NCBI GenBank assembly: GCA_947572235.1
Contig: CANPBB010000014.1
Coordinates: 1-38,029 of the forward strand
Length of the DNA stretch: 38,029 nucleotides
Direction: 5' to 3'
Source of the DNA: an uncultured Clostridia bacterium
Lineage (GTDB): Bacteria; Bacillota; Clostridia; Oscillospirales; Oscillospiraceae
Every line of letters starts with the position of its first letter. Within the stretch, counting starts at the first letter, position 1. The translations under genes were made by a program, and so were the position numbers. The notes beneath the pieces are model-generated. The model ran no database searches. It was not told where the DNA came from and was given only the letters and a program-made list of their open reading frames with translations. Below are positions 7,990 to 17,400 of the stretch, piece by piece.

Positions 7990-8766
7990 TTACCGCTCTA
8001 AAATCGGCTCATCCACCCATGTGATCTGATACCCCTCCCGCATAAACCACTGGACGCAGTACCAGCACTCCTTGCCGGTGGAGGCGTTGACGCCCTTGGC
8101 GATGCCCACACCGATACTGGCGCGGGTGGGGTCCAGCATCCCCTGCAAGTGGTCCTGGGAGGCCGCCCAATCGCCCACGGCAATACCCGCCAGCTCCAAG
8201 GCGGGGTCCTTCATCCGGGCGTCTGTGATGCAGTGGATATTCTCCGTGGTATAGGGACAGTCGGTGGCCGTGGTGCGGCGGGTGCCGTCGGGACGGGTGT
8301 GGGAGTAGACGGAGGTAGCCGCCATCTCGTCCGCCCGGACCTGGGCCGCCGCCATCAGCTTCGGGTCCACTGTCAGCACCGGAAGGCCGCAGTCGGTGCG
8401 CAGGCGATTGGTCAGCTCGATGATCTCCTGACAAATCGCCGTCTCTTGGCTCATAGGAAGCGCGGACAGGGGCACGTCAGCCTCCTCCACCGCGGCCTCC
8501 GCCTCTCCGGTATAGGGGACGCCGTTCTCAATCTGCACGCCGTCCCGCCAATAGACGTTAAACCCCACCGCCTCGCCGATGTCCCGCAGGCGCACGTAGT
8601 TGCTCCCCGCGATGTTGTAGGCGGTCAGGGATACCTCCTTCCCATCCACATAGAACCTGTGGTGGGAGGGCTCCGCCGTCAGCCCGGCGGCCAAAGCGGC
8701 AGTTCCGCCGAACAGCATCGCGCCGGTGAGCACGCCCATGCCAAACAGCAGCATTTTCGATCTCAT
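7990..8766 (-). CDS. Secreted CAP-domain (SCP/PR1) protein with stalk-like domain
   Basis: A 258-residue exported protein. Residues 1-27 form a signal peptide ending in AALAA. Residues 30-80 match the copper amine oxidase N-terminal-like (stalk) domain, with VDGKEV and NYVRLRDIGEAVGF. Residues about 110-250 are a CAP domain: EIIELTNRLRTDCGLPVL, then QVRADEMA, the YSHTRPDG loop and the CVQWFM strand. CAP proteins of Firmicutes are extracellular and their activity is mostly unknown. A GGAGGAG sequence lies upstream of the ATG. It follows the transglutaminase lipoprotein by 83 nt in the same direction, likely co-transcribed from the promoter at 9978, and ends at a strong terminator. Confidence 0.88.
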   Translation of the reverse strand: MRSKMLLFGMGVLTGAMLFGGTAALAAGLTAEPSHHRFYVDGKEVSLTAYNIAGSNYVRLRDIGEAVGFNVYWRDGVQIENGVPYTGEAEAAVEEADVPLSALPMSQETAICQEIIELTNRLRTDCGLPVLTVDPKLMAAAQVRADEMAATSVYSHTRPDGTRRTTATDCPYTTENIHCITDARMKDPALELAGIAVGDWAASQDHLQGMLDPTRASIGVGIAKGVNASTGKECWYCVQWFMREGYQITWVDEPILER

Positions 8767-8849
8767 GGCTCCCTACTCCTCCGCCTCGTTGTCTCAGCCC
8801 CAGCAGCCGCTGTGCTCTCATCAGATCCCTTGATTACAAACTGGAGAAA

Positions 8850-9905
8850 TCAATACAGATATTTCACCGTGTAATTGCTCCCGTCGCCAATATACTTCAT
8901 AATATAGTCGCTGGAGTGGGCAGAGGAGGCAAAGGTGGGATCCATCCGCTGCCAAGTGCTGCCATCAAAGTAGATGACGCCCTCAATCCAGCCGGTCTCC
9001 TCGGTCCAGACGCTGACCCAAGCGTGGTAAGCGGTGCCGGCGTAGCCCACCACCAGCTTGCAGGGCACGCCCAAGGAGCGGAGCATCCCAGTCATCAGCG
9101 CCGCGTAGTCGAAGCAGATGCCCTTCTTCTCCGCCAGAACCGTGTCGATCACAGGCAGGTAGCCGCTCTTCACGCTGCTGGCCTTCTCCTTGTCATAGGT
9201 GAGATTGTTCACCGTGTACTCATAGATGGCCTTCACCTGATCCAAGGGCTTAGTGATATCCTTATCCGTGGTCAGCTCCTTGGCCTTGGCAATGGCATTG
9301 ACCGCGTTGCTGTAGTCCACATACTGATTGGGCCGCAGGAAGGGGGCAAACTCATCCTTGAGGCTCACCGAGAAGGTGACGCTGGCCAAAACGCCGTACT
9401 TATTCCCCTCGGTGTTCTGGAGAACGGCAGTCTTGTAGCTGCCGTTGCCGTCAGACAGGGGAAAAGTGACCCATTTGCCTGTGGGCAGATCATAGGTGTA
9501 GGTGGTATTGGGCCCGGTGACCTGCACCTTCAGGCGCTTGGCGTTGCTGGCCGCAAAGCGGCACATCACATAGCCGTCGGCAATATTGGAGTAGTCGATC
9601 TCCGCGCCGCCGCCCTTCTTCACCGCGGTGCCCGCGGCCACAGGGAGCAGCAGGGCCTCTGCGGGTGCGGCGCCCAAGGGGACGGCCTCGTCCTCCAGCA
9701 CCAGCTCCACCTCTAAATCGGGGGCCTGATCCACATAGACCGGCTCCTGCTCCGCCTCGCCGAAGGCCTCCTCGTCGCTGGCGGTCTTCTGGAAGAGCAG
9801 GCCCTCACCAAAGGCCTCGTCATCGGCGGCGGTCTGCCCGCAGCCGGTCAGCAGCCCCGCCAACAGGGTCAGGGCCAACAGCAGGCTGACGATACGTTTC
9901 ATCAT
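8850..9905 (-). CDS. Transglutaminase-like domain lipoprotein
   Basis: A 351-residue lipoprotein with signal ending LLTGC, an acidic linker to about residue 85, a beta-rich middle and a C-terminal transglutaminase-like cysteine protease fold. The triad is visible as C264 (KKGICFDYAALMTG), H294 (YHAWVSV) and D322 (MDPTFAS). Bacterial members are usually proteases or peptide-modifying enzymes acting in the cell wall. ATG 9905 is chosen because AGAGGAG lies eight bases upstream; the GTG at 9914 overlaps that site. A promoter at 9978-10006 makes it the first gene of its own unit, though it is directly downstream of the pilus operon on the same strand, so it may also act on surface proteins. Confidence 0.88.
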   Translation of the reverse strand: MMKRIVSLLLALTLLAGLLTGCGQTAADDEAFGEGLLFQKTASDEEAFGEAEQEPVYVDQAPDLEVELVLEDEAVPLGAAPAEALLLPVAAGTAVKKGGGAEIDYSNIADGYVMCRFAASNAKRLKVQVTGPNTTYTYDLPTGKWVTFPLSDGNGSYKTAVLQNTEGNKYGVLASVTFSVSLKDEFAPFLRPNQYVDYSNAVNAIAKAKELTTDKDITKPLDQVKAIYEYTVNNLTYDKEKASSVKSGYLPVIDTVLAEKKGICFDYAALMTGMLRSLGVPCKLVVGYAGTAYHAWVSVWTEETGWIEGVIYFDGSTWQRMDPTFASSAHSSDYIMKYIGDGSNYTVKYLY

Positions 9906-9977
9906 AGGTGACACTCCTCTCTAAAAGGAATCTCAAAAATGCTCCCACGCCTTATGGCAATGATGGAATGATGGGTT

Positions 9978-10006
9978 ATCATAGCACACGCGGGGGAAAA
10001 TTGCAA
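9978..10006 (-). promoter_or_regulatory. Promoter of the transglutaminase-CAP unit
   Basis: On the minus strand TTGCAA (10006-10001) and TATGAT (9983-9978) are 17 bp apart, about 70 bp upstream of the lipoprotein start. This separates the pair from the pilus operon that ends at 10028. Confidence 0.65.
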
Positions 10007-10027
10007 GAGTGGAAAATCACTCCCCGC

Positions 10028-10648
10028 TCATGCCGGCTCCGTTTGCTCACAGCGGACGGTGACACGCTGCTGTCCCCCCACCGTACAGGTGAACAGCGTC
10101 AAATCCCAGTCCCCCTCGCGCATCTCCTTCCCCTGGCTGGGGAGCAGCTGCTCTATACCGGAGACCGCGTAGGTAAACACGCTCCCCGCCGTGTCGGTGA
10201 ACACCACGGTATCCCCCACCTGTAAGGTTTTCAGCCGGCCAAAGTGGCGCTGATAGTTGTGGGCGGCGATGATCAGATCCCCGGTGTAGGCTGACCCCTC
10301 ATACCGGCAGGGTGAGAGCTTCAGTTGGGGATAGCTCCAAGAGTCCATCACCGGCAGCTCCAAATCCAGCACTGGGATACTGAGCACGCCGATATAGTCG
10401 TATCCCTCCACCTCGGCGGTGGGCATAGACACCCGGGGGTCGATGAGGTAGTCGGGGATCACATACTCCGGGTCCTCCGGCGGCACCGCCGGGGGCGTCT
10501 GGGCCCGCAGCGCGTGGGCAGCCCCCGCCGCCGCCACACCGGCCCGGTTCTCGTCCCACAGGTTGTAGCCCGTGAGCCCCAAGGCCCCGATCAGCAGCAG
10601 TACGCCAATCAGAATACAGGTGCTCCCCCGCCGTCTATTCCTCGCCAT
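10028..10648 (-). CDS. Sortase, second of the pilus operon (possible anchoring sortase)
   Basis: A 206-residue membrane-anchored cysteine transpeptidase that joins LPxTG proteins to an amino acceptor. One N-terminal membrane segment (residues 9-28) is followed by a linker and the sortase barrel. H130 (IIAAHNY), C188 (LTLFTCTV) and R195 (QQRVTV) give the catalytic set. It has no C-terminal membrane helix, unlike the class C enzyme upstream, and looks closest to class D or B-type sortases. ATG 10648 overlaps the end of the minor pilin gene by 14 nt and has AGAGGGG in front, so the two are probably coupled. A role in attaching the finished pilus to peptidoglycan is inferred from gene context. 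Confidence 0.88.
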   Translation of the reverse strand: MARNRRRGSTCILIGVLLLIGALGLTGYNLWDENRAGVAAAGAAHALRAQTPPAVPPEDPEYVIPDYLIDPRVSMPTAEVEGYDYIGVLSIPVLDLELPVMDSWSYPQLKLSPCRYEGSAYTGDLIIAAHNYQRHFGRLKTLQVGDTVVFTDTAGSVFTYAVSGIEQLLPSQGKEMREGDWDLTLFTCTVGGQQRVTVRCEQTEPA

Positions 10649-11795
10649 ACTCGTCCCCTCTGCGCCGCAGAGCGCCAATCAGCAGGAAGAACATCCCGCC
10701 CACTGCCAGGAAGGGGACAGGCCACCACAGCTGCCCCGTCTGGGGCAGATCAGCCAAGGGGACCTCCTCGTCCTCGATCTCAATCTCCTCGTCGGGGGGG
10801 AGGGGCTCCTCCGGCGGTTCGCCCTTGGGGACCTCCGGGTCCTCCAGAGGGATATCCGGCTCCTCGGGCTCCCCCGGCGGCGGCGTGGGCCGGTCCGGCG
10901 GCGTGGTGGTGGGGATATAGTTCTCCACCTCAAAGGTCCACCCCAAATTGGTGCCGGTCTTGCTGATGGTAAAGCGGTAGCCTTGGGGCACATTCAGCTC
11001 CGTGACGCTCCACTGGCCGGCGCCGCTGTTGTCCAAATCGGTCCAAGTGTAGCTCCAGTTGTTGCCGTCGTGGAGCGTAACCCGATCCACAATCACGCCC
11101 CCCCGGAGCAGCGCCACCGTGACACTCTCCGGCCGGATGTCCAAGCGGTCATTCTGGTCCTCCCAGACCTTAAAGACGTGAATCTGAATCTTATCCCGCG
11201 CGCTCTCCTGATACTTGGCGGTGCTGGCGATATCGTAGACCCACCGGCCGCCGTCATAGTTGGGCAGACAGATCAAATAGGAGCTGGGGGTGCAGAAGAC
11301 GGTCCTCGTCCCCCCCTTGCCGTCGTCCTCAATGCGCTGGTAGTTGTCCGCCGTCACCAAGTAGAGTCCCGGCTGGAGGCCCTCAAAGCGCACCTTGCCG
11401 TCCGCCTCCACCTGCTTGGGACTGCCGCCGGCCTTGTCAAAGTTCCCGCTCTCGGCGGCATTCTGCAAATCGGGAACCAGCTCAAACCAGTTCCCCGTCC
11501 GCTTGGCGTCAGCCAAATCCCCGCCAAGCCCCTCCATGCCGGCAAAGCCGCCCACAGGGACAAAGGACAGCCCAGCGTCCACACTGGCCACCTGATAGAG
11601 CCGCACTTGGGGCCGGGTGACAGCCTCCTCGGCGTGGGGATACGTCACGGTAAGGGAACATTTTCTGCCGCTGTCAAACCCCTCAATCGTGCCGGGGGCC
11701 CGGACAGCCGCGGCCTCCGGCATCAGGCACACAGCACAGAGAAGCAGGCTCAGCGCCAGCGCCAGAGGGCGTCGGAAAATTGTCTTCACTTTCAT
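10635..11795 (-). CDS. LPQTG-anchored minor (possibly basal) pilin
   Basis: A 386-residue surface protein. The signal peptide ends around residue 33 (MPEAAAV). A first domain to about residue 190 contains the LQPGLYLVTADNY strand typical of SpaA/pilin folds. A CnaB-like domain follows with IHVFKVWEDQNDR and ending WSVTELNVPQGYRF, the usual E-box-like strand with the Glu used in isopeptide bonds. A Pro/Glu-rich spacer then leads to LPQTG at 350-354, a membrane segment and RRRGDEYGEE. ATG 11795 is preferred over an upstream in-frame codon at 11834 because the signal peptide begins there. Spacer and position next to a non-polymerising sortase fit a basal, wall-linked pilin. Confidence 0.88.
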   Translation of the reverse strand: MKVKTIFRRPLALALSLLLCAVCLMPEAAAVRAPGTIEGFDSGRKCSLTVTYPHAEEAVTRPQVRLYQVASVDAGLSFVPVGGFAGMEGLGGDLADAKRTGNWFELVPDLQNAAESGNFDKAGGSPKQVEADGKVRFEGLQPGLYLVTADNYQRIEDDGKGGTRTVFCTPSSYLICLPNYDGGRWVYDIASTAKYQESARDKIQIHVFKVWEDQNDRLDIRPESVTVALLRGGVIVDRVTLHDGNNWSYTWTDLDNSGAGQWSVTELNVPQGYRFTISKTGTNLGWTFEVENYIPTTTPPDRPTPPPGEPEEPDIPLEDPEVPKGEPPEEPLPPDEEIEIEDEEVPLADLPQTGQLWWPVPFLAVGGMFFLLIGALRRRGDEYGEE

Positions 11796-11886
11796 AAAAA
11801 ACCGCCTGCCTTTCTCTGCTGCGCGCCCGCACATTGCGGGAGCGTCATGGGAATGGAATATAGGAATAGGATCGGGAAGCAGGGCA

Positions 11887-12729
11887 TCAACCCGCCTTTT
11901 TCTTCTTCTTTTTCTTCTTACCGCCGGGATTGGCGATCAGATAGACGGTCAAAATCAGCAGCATCGGCACCGCCGCCACCGGTGCCACCAGAATCGGGTC
12001 AATGCGGATGGCGTCGGAGGTGATACGGATGGCGGTAGCCGCCTCGGAGTTCTCGATCCGCTTGCCCCGCACCAGCAGCCGGTGGCTGTTGATGCCGTAG
12101 GGTGTGCAGGTTACTAAGGTGCAGAAGTCCCGGCCCGGGACCACGGCCAGATCATCCACCTCCTGGGGCAGGACGATATGGATCTGGTCCACCTCATAGG
12201 TCAGCGTCTCATTGAGCACCCGGAGCAGAAACACGTCCCCCTCGCTGAGCTGGTCCAAGTGGGTAAACAGCTTGGCGCTGGGGAGCCCCCGGTGCCCGGA
12301 GAGCACGCAGTGCGTGCCGGCCCCTCCCACCGGGAGGGTGCTGCCCTCCAAATGCCCCACGGCAATCTGGAGGACCGCCTCACTGGTGCCGTGGTAGATG
12401 GGGAGGGAGCACTCGATTTTGGGAATCTCGATGTACCCCATGATCCCGTTGCCGGACAGGTCCAGTTGGCTGAAATAGTTCGCCCGCTGCTCCTCGCTGA
12501 GGACGAAGGGGTTGCCCGCCGCGCCCATGCGCTTGTTGTACTCCACAGCGGCCAGCCAGAGCTTCTCATAGTCCGCCGTAGTCAGGTTGGCCACCTCCTC
12601 GGCGTAGGTGGCAATGGCCCTGGACTGATGGAGGGAGTTCCAGTAGTCGCTGGCGGTGGGGTAGAGCAGCAGCGCCGCGCCCACCAGCAGGGCCAGCACC
12701 AAGAGGATGGTGGACAGATGTTTCTTCAT
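11887..12729 (-). CDS. Class C (pilin-polymerising) sortase
   Basis: A 280-residue sortase with an N-terminal membrane helix (residues 7-23), a catalytic barrel and a second C-terminal membrane helix (about 243-267), the topology of pilus-polymerising class C enzymes. Catalytic residues are H146 (SGHRGLP), C208 (TLVTCTPYGINSHR) and R217. The canonical DPW/DPF lid motif is not evident in the N-terminal YWNSLHQSRA region, so the lid may be divergent. The tail after the last helix is a run of eight Lys coded by AAG/AAA, a strongly positive cytoplasmic end. It lies between the major and minor pilin genes, as in typical pilus operons. Confidence 0.93.
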   Translation of the reverse strand: MKKHLSTILLVLALLVGAALLLYPTASDYWNSLHQSRAIATYAEEVANLTTADYEKLWLAAVEYNKRMGAAGNPFVLSEEQRANYFSQLDLSGNGIMGYIEIPKIECSLPIYHGTSEAVLQIAVGHLEGSTLPVGGAGTHCVLSGHRGLPSAKLFTHLDQLSEGDVFLLRVLNETLTYEVDQIHIVLPQEVDDLAVVPGRDFCTLVTCTPYGINSHRLLVRGKRIENSEAATAIRITSDAIRIDPILVAPVAAVPMLLILTVYLIANPGGKKKKKKKKAG

Positions 12730-12817
12730 AGGTGTTCATTCCCTTCGCCGCGCCGCAGGCCGTCCCTGCGGCGCGGCGAAATAGTGGGGACTTACGATGC
12801 TTGCTTGCGCTGGGAAA

Positions 12818-14431
12818 TTACTCCTCGCTGGCGCCCATGCGCCGCTTAGTGATCAGCAGCACAGCCGCGCCGACGACCAAGATGCCGCCGAGGATGTAGA
12901 AGATGGTGGTACCAATGCCGCCGGTCTCAGGCAGCTGGCTGCCGGTGTAGTTGGTAATGGCGCCAGTGATCGAACCATTAACATTCCCGGCAATCTCCTG
13001 ATTGGCGTTGTTGGTAACAACGGTCACAGCCGTCAAAGTGGGCTCGCCCGCGTCGTTGGTGCCGGCCACATAGGACACCGTGAACTCGATGGGGGCGGCC
13101 AAGCCGGTGTAGCCCTCGGGGGCCTCAGTCTCGGTCAGTCTGTAATCGCCGGCGGTAAGGCTGTCGAGCTGGAAGAGAGGACCGTTCTCCATGACAGGAT
13201 TCCCCTCCGCGTCAACGATGGGGTTCCCCTCCGCGTCGGTCTTCTGGACCTGCTCGGCGGTAAACTCCTCGATCAGCTCCCACTCGCCGGCGGCGTTCTT
13301 CTTCTCCAGCGTAAAGACAGCGCCGCTCAGCTCCACGCTGCCGTCAGCGTTGGTCTTGGTGATGCCCAGTTCGAAGGTGAACACGCCCACGGGGTCCTCC
13401 GGAGTCTTGTTGCCCTTGGTGTCGCTCATCCAAGCGGTGTTCAGGTTGCCGGGATTGCCGATTGCGGCGTCCTCATTCAAAGTAGCGGTGTACTCCACCA
13501 CGATCACAGAGCCGTCCTCTAATCCCTTGATGGAGGAGTCGGTGCCCTTGGCGTTGGCGATCACGACCTCAAAGGTGCAGTCGGCATCCTCCACGGCGGC
13601 GCCGCTGTCCACTCTCCAGTCCTTCGCTGCAAGCGGGGTGCCTTCGCCCACAGGGTTGCCCTGGCTGTCCAGCTCAGCGGGGGTGAAATACTTAACGGTA
13701 ATATCATTGTTGAAGGTCAGGCCGGCGCCCATCTTATCGTGGAAGGTCAGGCCGTACTCGGTCATACCCTCATAGCCCTTGGGCAGGGTGGCGACCAGAC
13801 GGAAGGGAACGGTATCGCCGATCTCATAGTCCGTGGCATCCACCCAAGCGCTGCCATTCCAGACCTTCTTGAACATGGTGGGCACCTTGGAGGTCTTAAT
13901 GCGGATCGTCAGCCCCTTAGTCACCTGGAGCAGGTTGAGGCCTTCCTCGTCGGAGGTATCGTCAATCAGGTAGTAGCCGGCGGCCACAGGCAGGCGGGTG
14001 CCGCCCGTCTCAGAGCCGGTCAGCTCACCGATACCGGTGGCGGGCATCACGGTCTTCAGGGCCTGGGCGATGAGCTTCTCGTCCGCGGTAACGCCGCGTG
14101 CCGGACGCAGGGCGGCGGCCACAGCCTTGGCGTCGGTGGTGTCGGCGGGCAGCTTGGTGTCGTCGAAGTAGTTCTGGGTCAGGCCCGTGATTCCCTTCAA
14201 AGCGGCGACGATCTTGGCGGGGTCGGCGTCACGGCCCCAATCAATGTCGTTCAGAGCCTCACCGTCCGAGGAAACGGTGCCGGTGAAGATCTGGAACACG
14301 TTGTACTTGTGGCCCTCGGTGCCCGCGGGGACCTCGATATAGATCTCATCCGCCGCGAACGCGGGGGCGGCCAAGGCAAACGCCATAACCATTGCCAGCA
14401 GCAAACTGGCCAGTTTCTTCATGTGTGTCAT
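12818..14431 (-). CDS. Major isopeptide-forming pilin with LPETG anchor
   Basis: A 537-residue shaft pilin. A signal peptide ends APAFA|AD near residue 27. The first domain includes the RLPVAAGYYLID strand. After TSKVPTMFKKVW, a region at the position of the pilin Lys motif used for polymerisation, comes a second D1/D2-type domain. A SpaA-like prealbumin domain ends in YRLTETEAPEGYTGL, the E-box. The cell-wall sorting signal LPETGG starts at residue 500, followed by a membrane helix and KRRMGASEE. ATG 14431 has AAAGGAG six bases upstream. It sits between the adhesin and the class C sortase. The internal NPIVDAEGNPVMENG stretch holds a short imperfect AEGNP duplication. Confidence 0.92.
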   Translation of the reverse strand: MTHMKKLASLLLAMVMAFALAAPAFAADEIYIEVPAGTEGHKYNVFQIFTGTVSSDGEALNDIDWGRDADPAKIVAALKGITGLTQNYFDDTKLPADTTDAKAVAAALRPARGVTADEKLIAQALKTVMPATGIGELTGSETGGTRLPVAAGYYLIDDTSDEEGLNLLQVTKGLTIRIKTSKVPTMFKKVWNGSAWVDATDYEIGDTVPFRLVATLPKGYEGMTEYGLTFHDKMGAGLTFNNDITVKYFTPAELDSQGNPVGEGTPLAAKDWRVDSGAAVEDADCTFEVVIANAKGTDSSIKGLEDGSVIVVEYTATLNEDAAIGNPGNLNTAWMSDTKGNKTPEDPVGVFTFELGITKTNADGSVELSGAVFTLEKKNAAGEWELIEEFTAEQVQKTDAEGNPIVDAEGNPVMENGPLFQLDSLTAGDYRLTETEAPEGYTGLAAPIEFTVSYVAGTNDAGEPTLTAVTVVTNNANQEIAGNVNGSITGAITNYTGSQLPETGGIGTTIFYILGGILVVGAAVLLITKRRMGASEE

Positions 14432-14493
14432 CTTTTTCTCCTTTCAAGCTCCTAAAAATAGTGTAGTCGTGCGAGAGGGTTGAGGTTCCAACC

Positions 14494-17400
14494 TCAATCG
14501 ACCGCCCCCTCTCCCTTGGACTTTCTTTTTCTATACCATAAACCGCCCGTCACCGCTGGCAGCAGTGCGCCGGTCAAAGTATACAAGAGGGTGCCCATCC
14601 CGCCCGTCTCGGGCAGCTCATAGGTGAACGCGTTGGTGTAGCGGAGCACCACCTTATGCTTACCGATGGTGCCGCTGGCATCTGGCCCCGCCTCCGTGCT
14701 GGGCGTCCCGCCGTCAAGGATCGTGTCCACCGAGGGACGCCATGTGGCGAGGATCTCCTCCGACAAATCCGGCTTAAGCTCCTTGACGATATACCCGGCG
14801 TAGGGGGGCAGGCCGCCGTAGATCTCGAAGTACTGTCCCGCCTTGAGCTTGAACTCCACGGGCGTGTCGCAGTTGATGTCGTTGACCTCGGCAATGGGTG
14901 CCTCCGGGTTCTCCGAATGGGGATCAAAGATCGCGCCGCCGAAGTTGTTGATCAAGCTGTTGTCCAAATTGCCGGTGAGCTGGATGGAGAAGGTGTACTC
15001 GAAGCTCGGGTCCGGGGCGTTGACGCCTGTCACTTCCTTCTCAATCCGCAGGGGACGTGCATTTTCGTCAGGAGGCGTCAGCACCGGGATGTGCACCACG
15101 TTGGGCAGGGTAAACTGCATCCAGCAGGTGGAACCGGAGGCGCCGCGCTCCGTGTAGTAGAAGTACAGGGTGTAGGGGCCGGCCTCGTGGCCCTCCCGGC
15201 CGCCGGGGATATAGTCCCACAGGTCCACGTACTCGCCCACAGCGGAGTGTACGCCGCCGATGTCGCAGATCAGCTTCCCGTCAAGGAACACCCACATGTC
15301 GTCGTCGCCGTAGAAGTAGTACTCCAAGGGGCCCATGTACTCCTTCTCAAGGTTGAACTCCACGGCAAAGTTCATGCCAAAGTAGGCATTATGCTTCCCT
15401 CCGTCGTCACTTGCAGGCAGGGTCTTGTTGTCAGATACCCCCTGAACCGTCGTTGAGTAGGCCGGATTATTGTCGCCGAAGTGGGGATCCGTCCCCTGTA
15501 CGCCATCCAAGGGCCAGAAATTATTGGAGAAAATCCACTTGGTCTTATCCCAGTTCAGCCGCGGCGCTCCAAATTTATCCAAGCCGGAAGCTCCCGTCCC
15601 GGTTACGGCGCTCAGGGTATAGGTGTCGCCCTCCTGCTTGAAGCGGAGGCTGTGGCCCTTGATGGTCTCCTTCCCCTCGGCCGCCGCGTCGCCGAACAGG
15701 GCGGGCGCGTCAATTCCGCTGTTGAATATTAAGGTATCGCCCGCGCCGATTCCCTCTACCAAACCGAAGGTACAGGCGTTGGCATTGCTGCTGTTGGCTT
15801 TGTTAAAGGTATTGCCGCCCCAGCTTTCCGCGCCCAAACCGGTGCCCAGCACACCCTCGCCATTGCCGAAGCCCAGCTTTGCGCTCTTGTTTTCGGCATA
15901 GTTTGCCTCGCTGTTGATCCCCTGCCGATACACCTCGACAGTATTGCCGCTCTGTACGCCGCCTGTGACATCGTAGTCGTAGAACACCGCGGCGTAGTCC
16001 TTGGTGTGGCTGGTGGGCTCATAGATCAGACGGAGAATGGTGTGCTTTTCGCCCTCCTGCTGGATCAGAATGATGTTCTCATTGGCATCGGCGGCCTTGG
16101 GATTGTTGGTAAAGCGCAGGGCGTCCAGCCGGTCCTCCGGATATACCTCCCAGTCCTCTGCGTTCTCTGGGTCACCATCGGGCTGAAGGACCCACAGCTC
16201 CGTCACCTTGTAGTGGGGGTTCTCCCGCAGGGCGTTCAGCCGCTGCACGGTGAGCTGTTCCTCCGTGGTCTCCACCAAGGGATTGAAGATCAGCTTCTCC
16301 TTGGCCTTGTAGATCTCCGTCAGCTCCTCGTTGAAGAGCACGTTGCCGTCGGCGTCAATCCACATATTGGTGGTTGCCGGGGCAACGCCGTTTTGCGGCA
16401 TCACCGGACCCGCGCCGCCGTTCCCCGCCGTACTGGTGTCAATGAACATCATCTCCACACTGGCGCCCTCCGGCTTCCCGCCGACGGCGGGGCGGTCTAA
16501 ATTGGCGTAGAACTCGATGGAATAGTTGGGGTAGATCCGGGGCAGCAGGGCAATGACCACCTTGTTCTCATCATTGGCCCCCATCCGCCCGCTGACGCGG
16601 CTCTCCTCGGCGGTATTCACCGCGCCGATCTCATTCACCTCGTCACTGCCGCGCTCCACGCTGTAGGTCATCAGCAAAAACCCGCTGTCCTCGCTGTCCT
16701 CATCGCTCTCGCCGGCGCTCTCCATGCCCTCGTCAAACACCCCGTCCTCGGGGATGGCCATGGCCTGGCTCTCGCTGTAGCTGTTCAGATACTCCACCAG
16801 CAGCTCACTGAGGGTGATCTCCACCTCCACGGTGCAGCCGCTGAGATCCAGCTCCTGCCCGTCGATCTCGGCGGAGAAGGTCAGCACCTCCAGCATGGGC
16901 AGCTCCGCATTGTCGTTGTACTCCTCCGCGTGGGAGGCCATCCGCCGGTACTCCCGGCTGTCCTCCGACAGCGTCTCCACGGTGAATGTCACATCCTCGG
17001 GATTCAGCGGAACAGCCCCCTCCGTCGGATCGCCGGCGAAGGTAAAGCCCTCGTCACCCGCAAAACCGCCGAAGCTGTCGTCCGCCCCCCCGTCCTCATA
17101 CTCCGCCGCCTCATCGGAGGCCTCCGGCTCCTCCACGGGGCCGGGCACGGCCTCCGGCGCCGGCTCCGCCTCACCGGCCGTCTCCGTCCCGCCAACAGGC
17201 CCCGCCGGCTCCTCGGACAGAGGCCCGGCACTGTAGAAGCTGTTGTCCTCCATAACGATTGGCTCCTCGTCATAGAGCAGGGGAGCGTACCCGGTGATGT
17301 GGAAAGTCACCAAAAAGGCGTCGTCCTCATAAGTAAACTCGTTGTCTAACTCCACGCCCTCGGCCCCGGTGTACTTGGGCTCCTCAGGCATCGGCGGCTC

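Noticed and set aside
10572..12023. A 483-codon open frame on the plus strand
   Set aside because: Antisense to the minor pilin and sortase genes, low-complexity and without a ribosome binding site.
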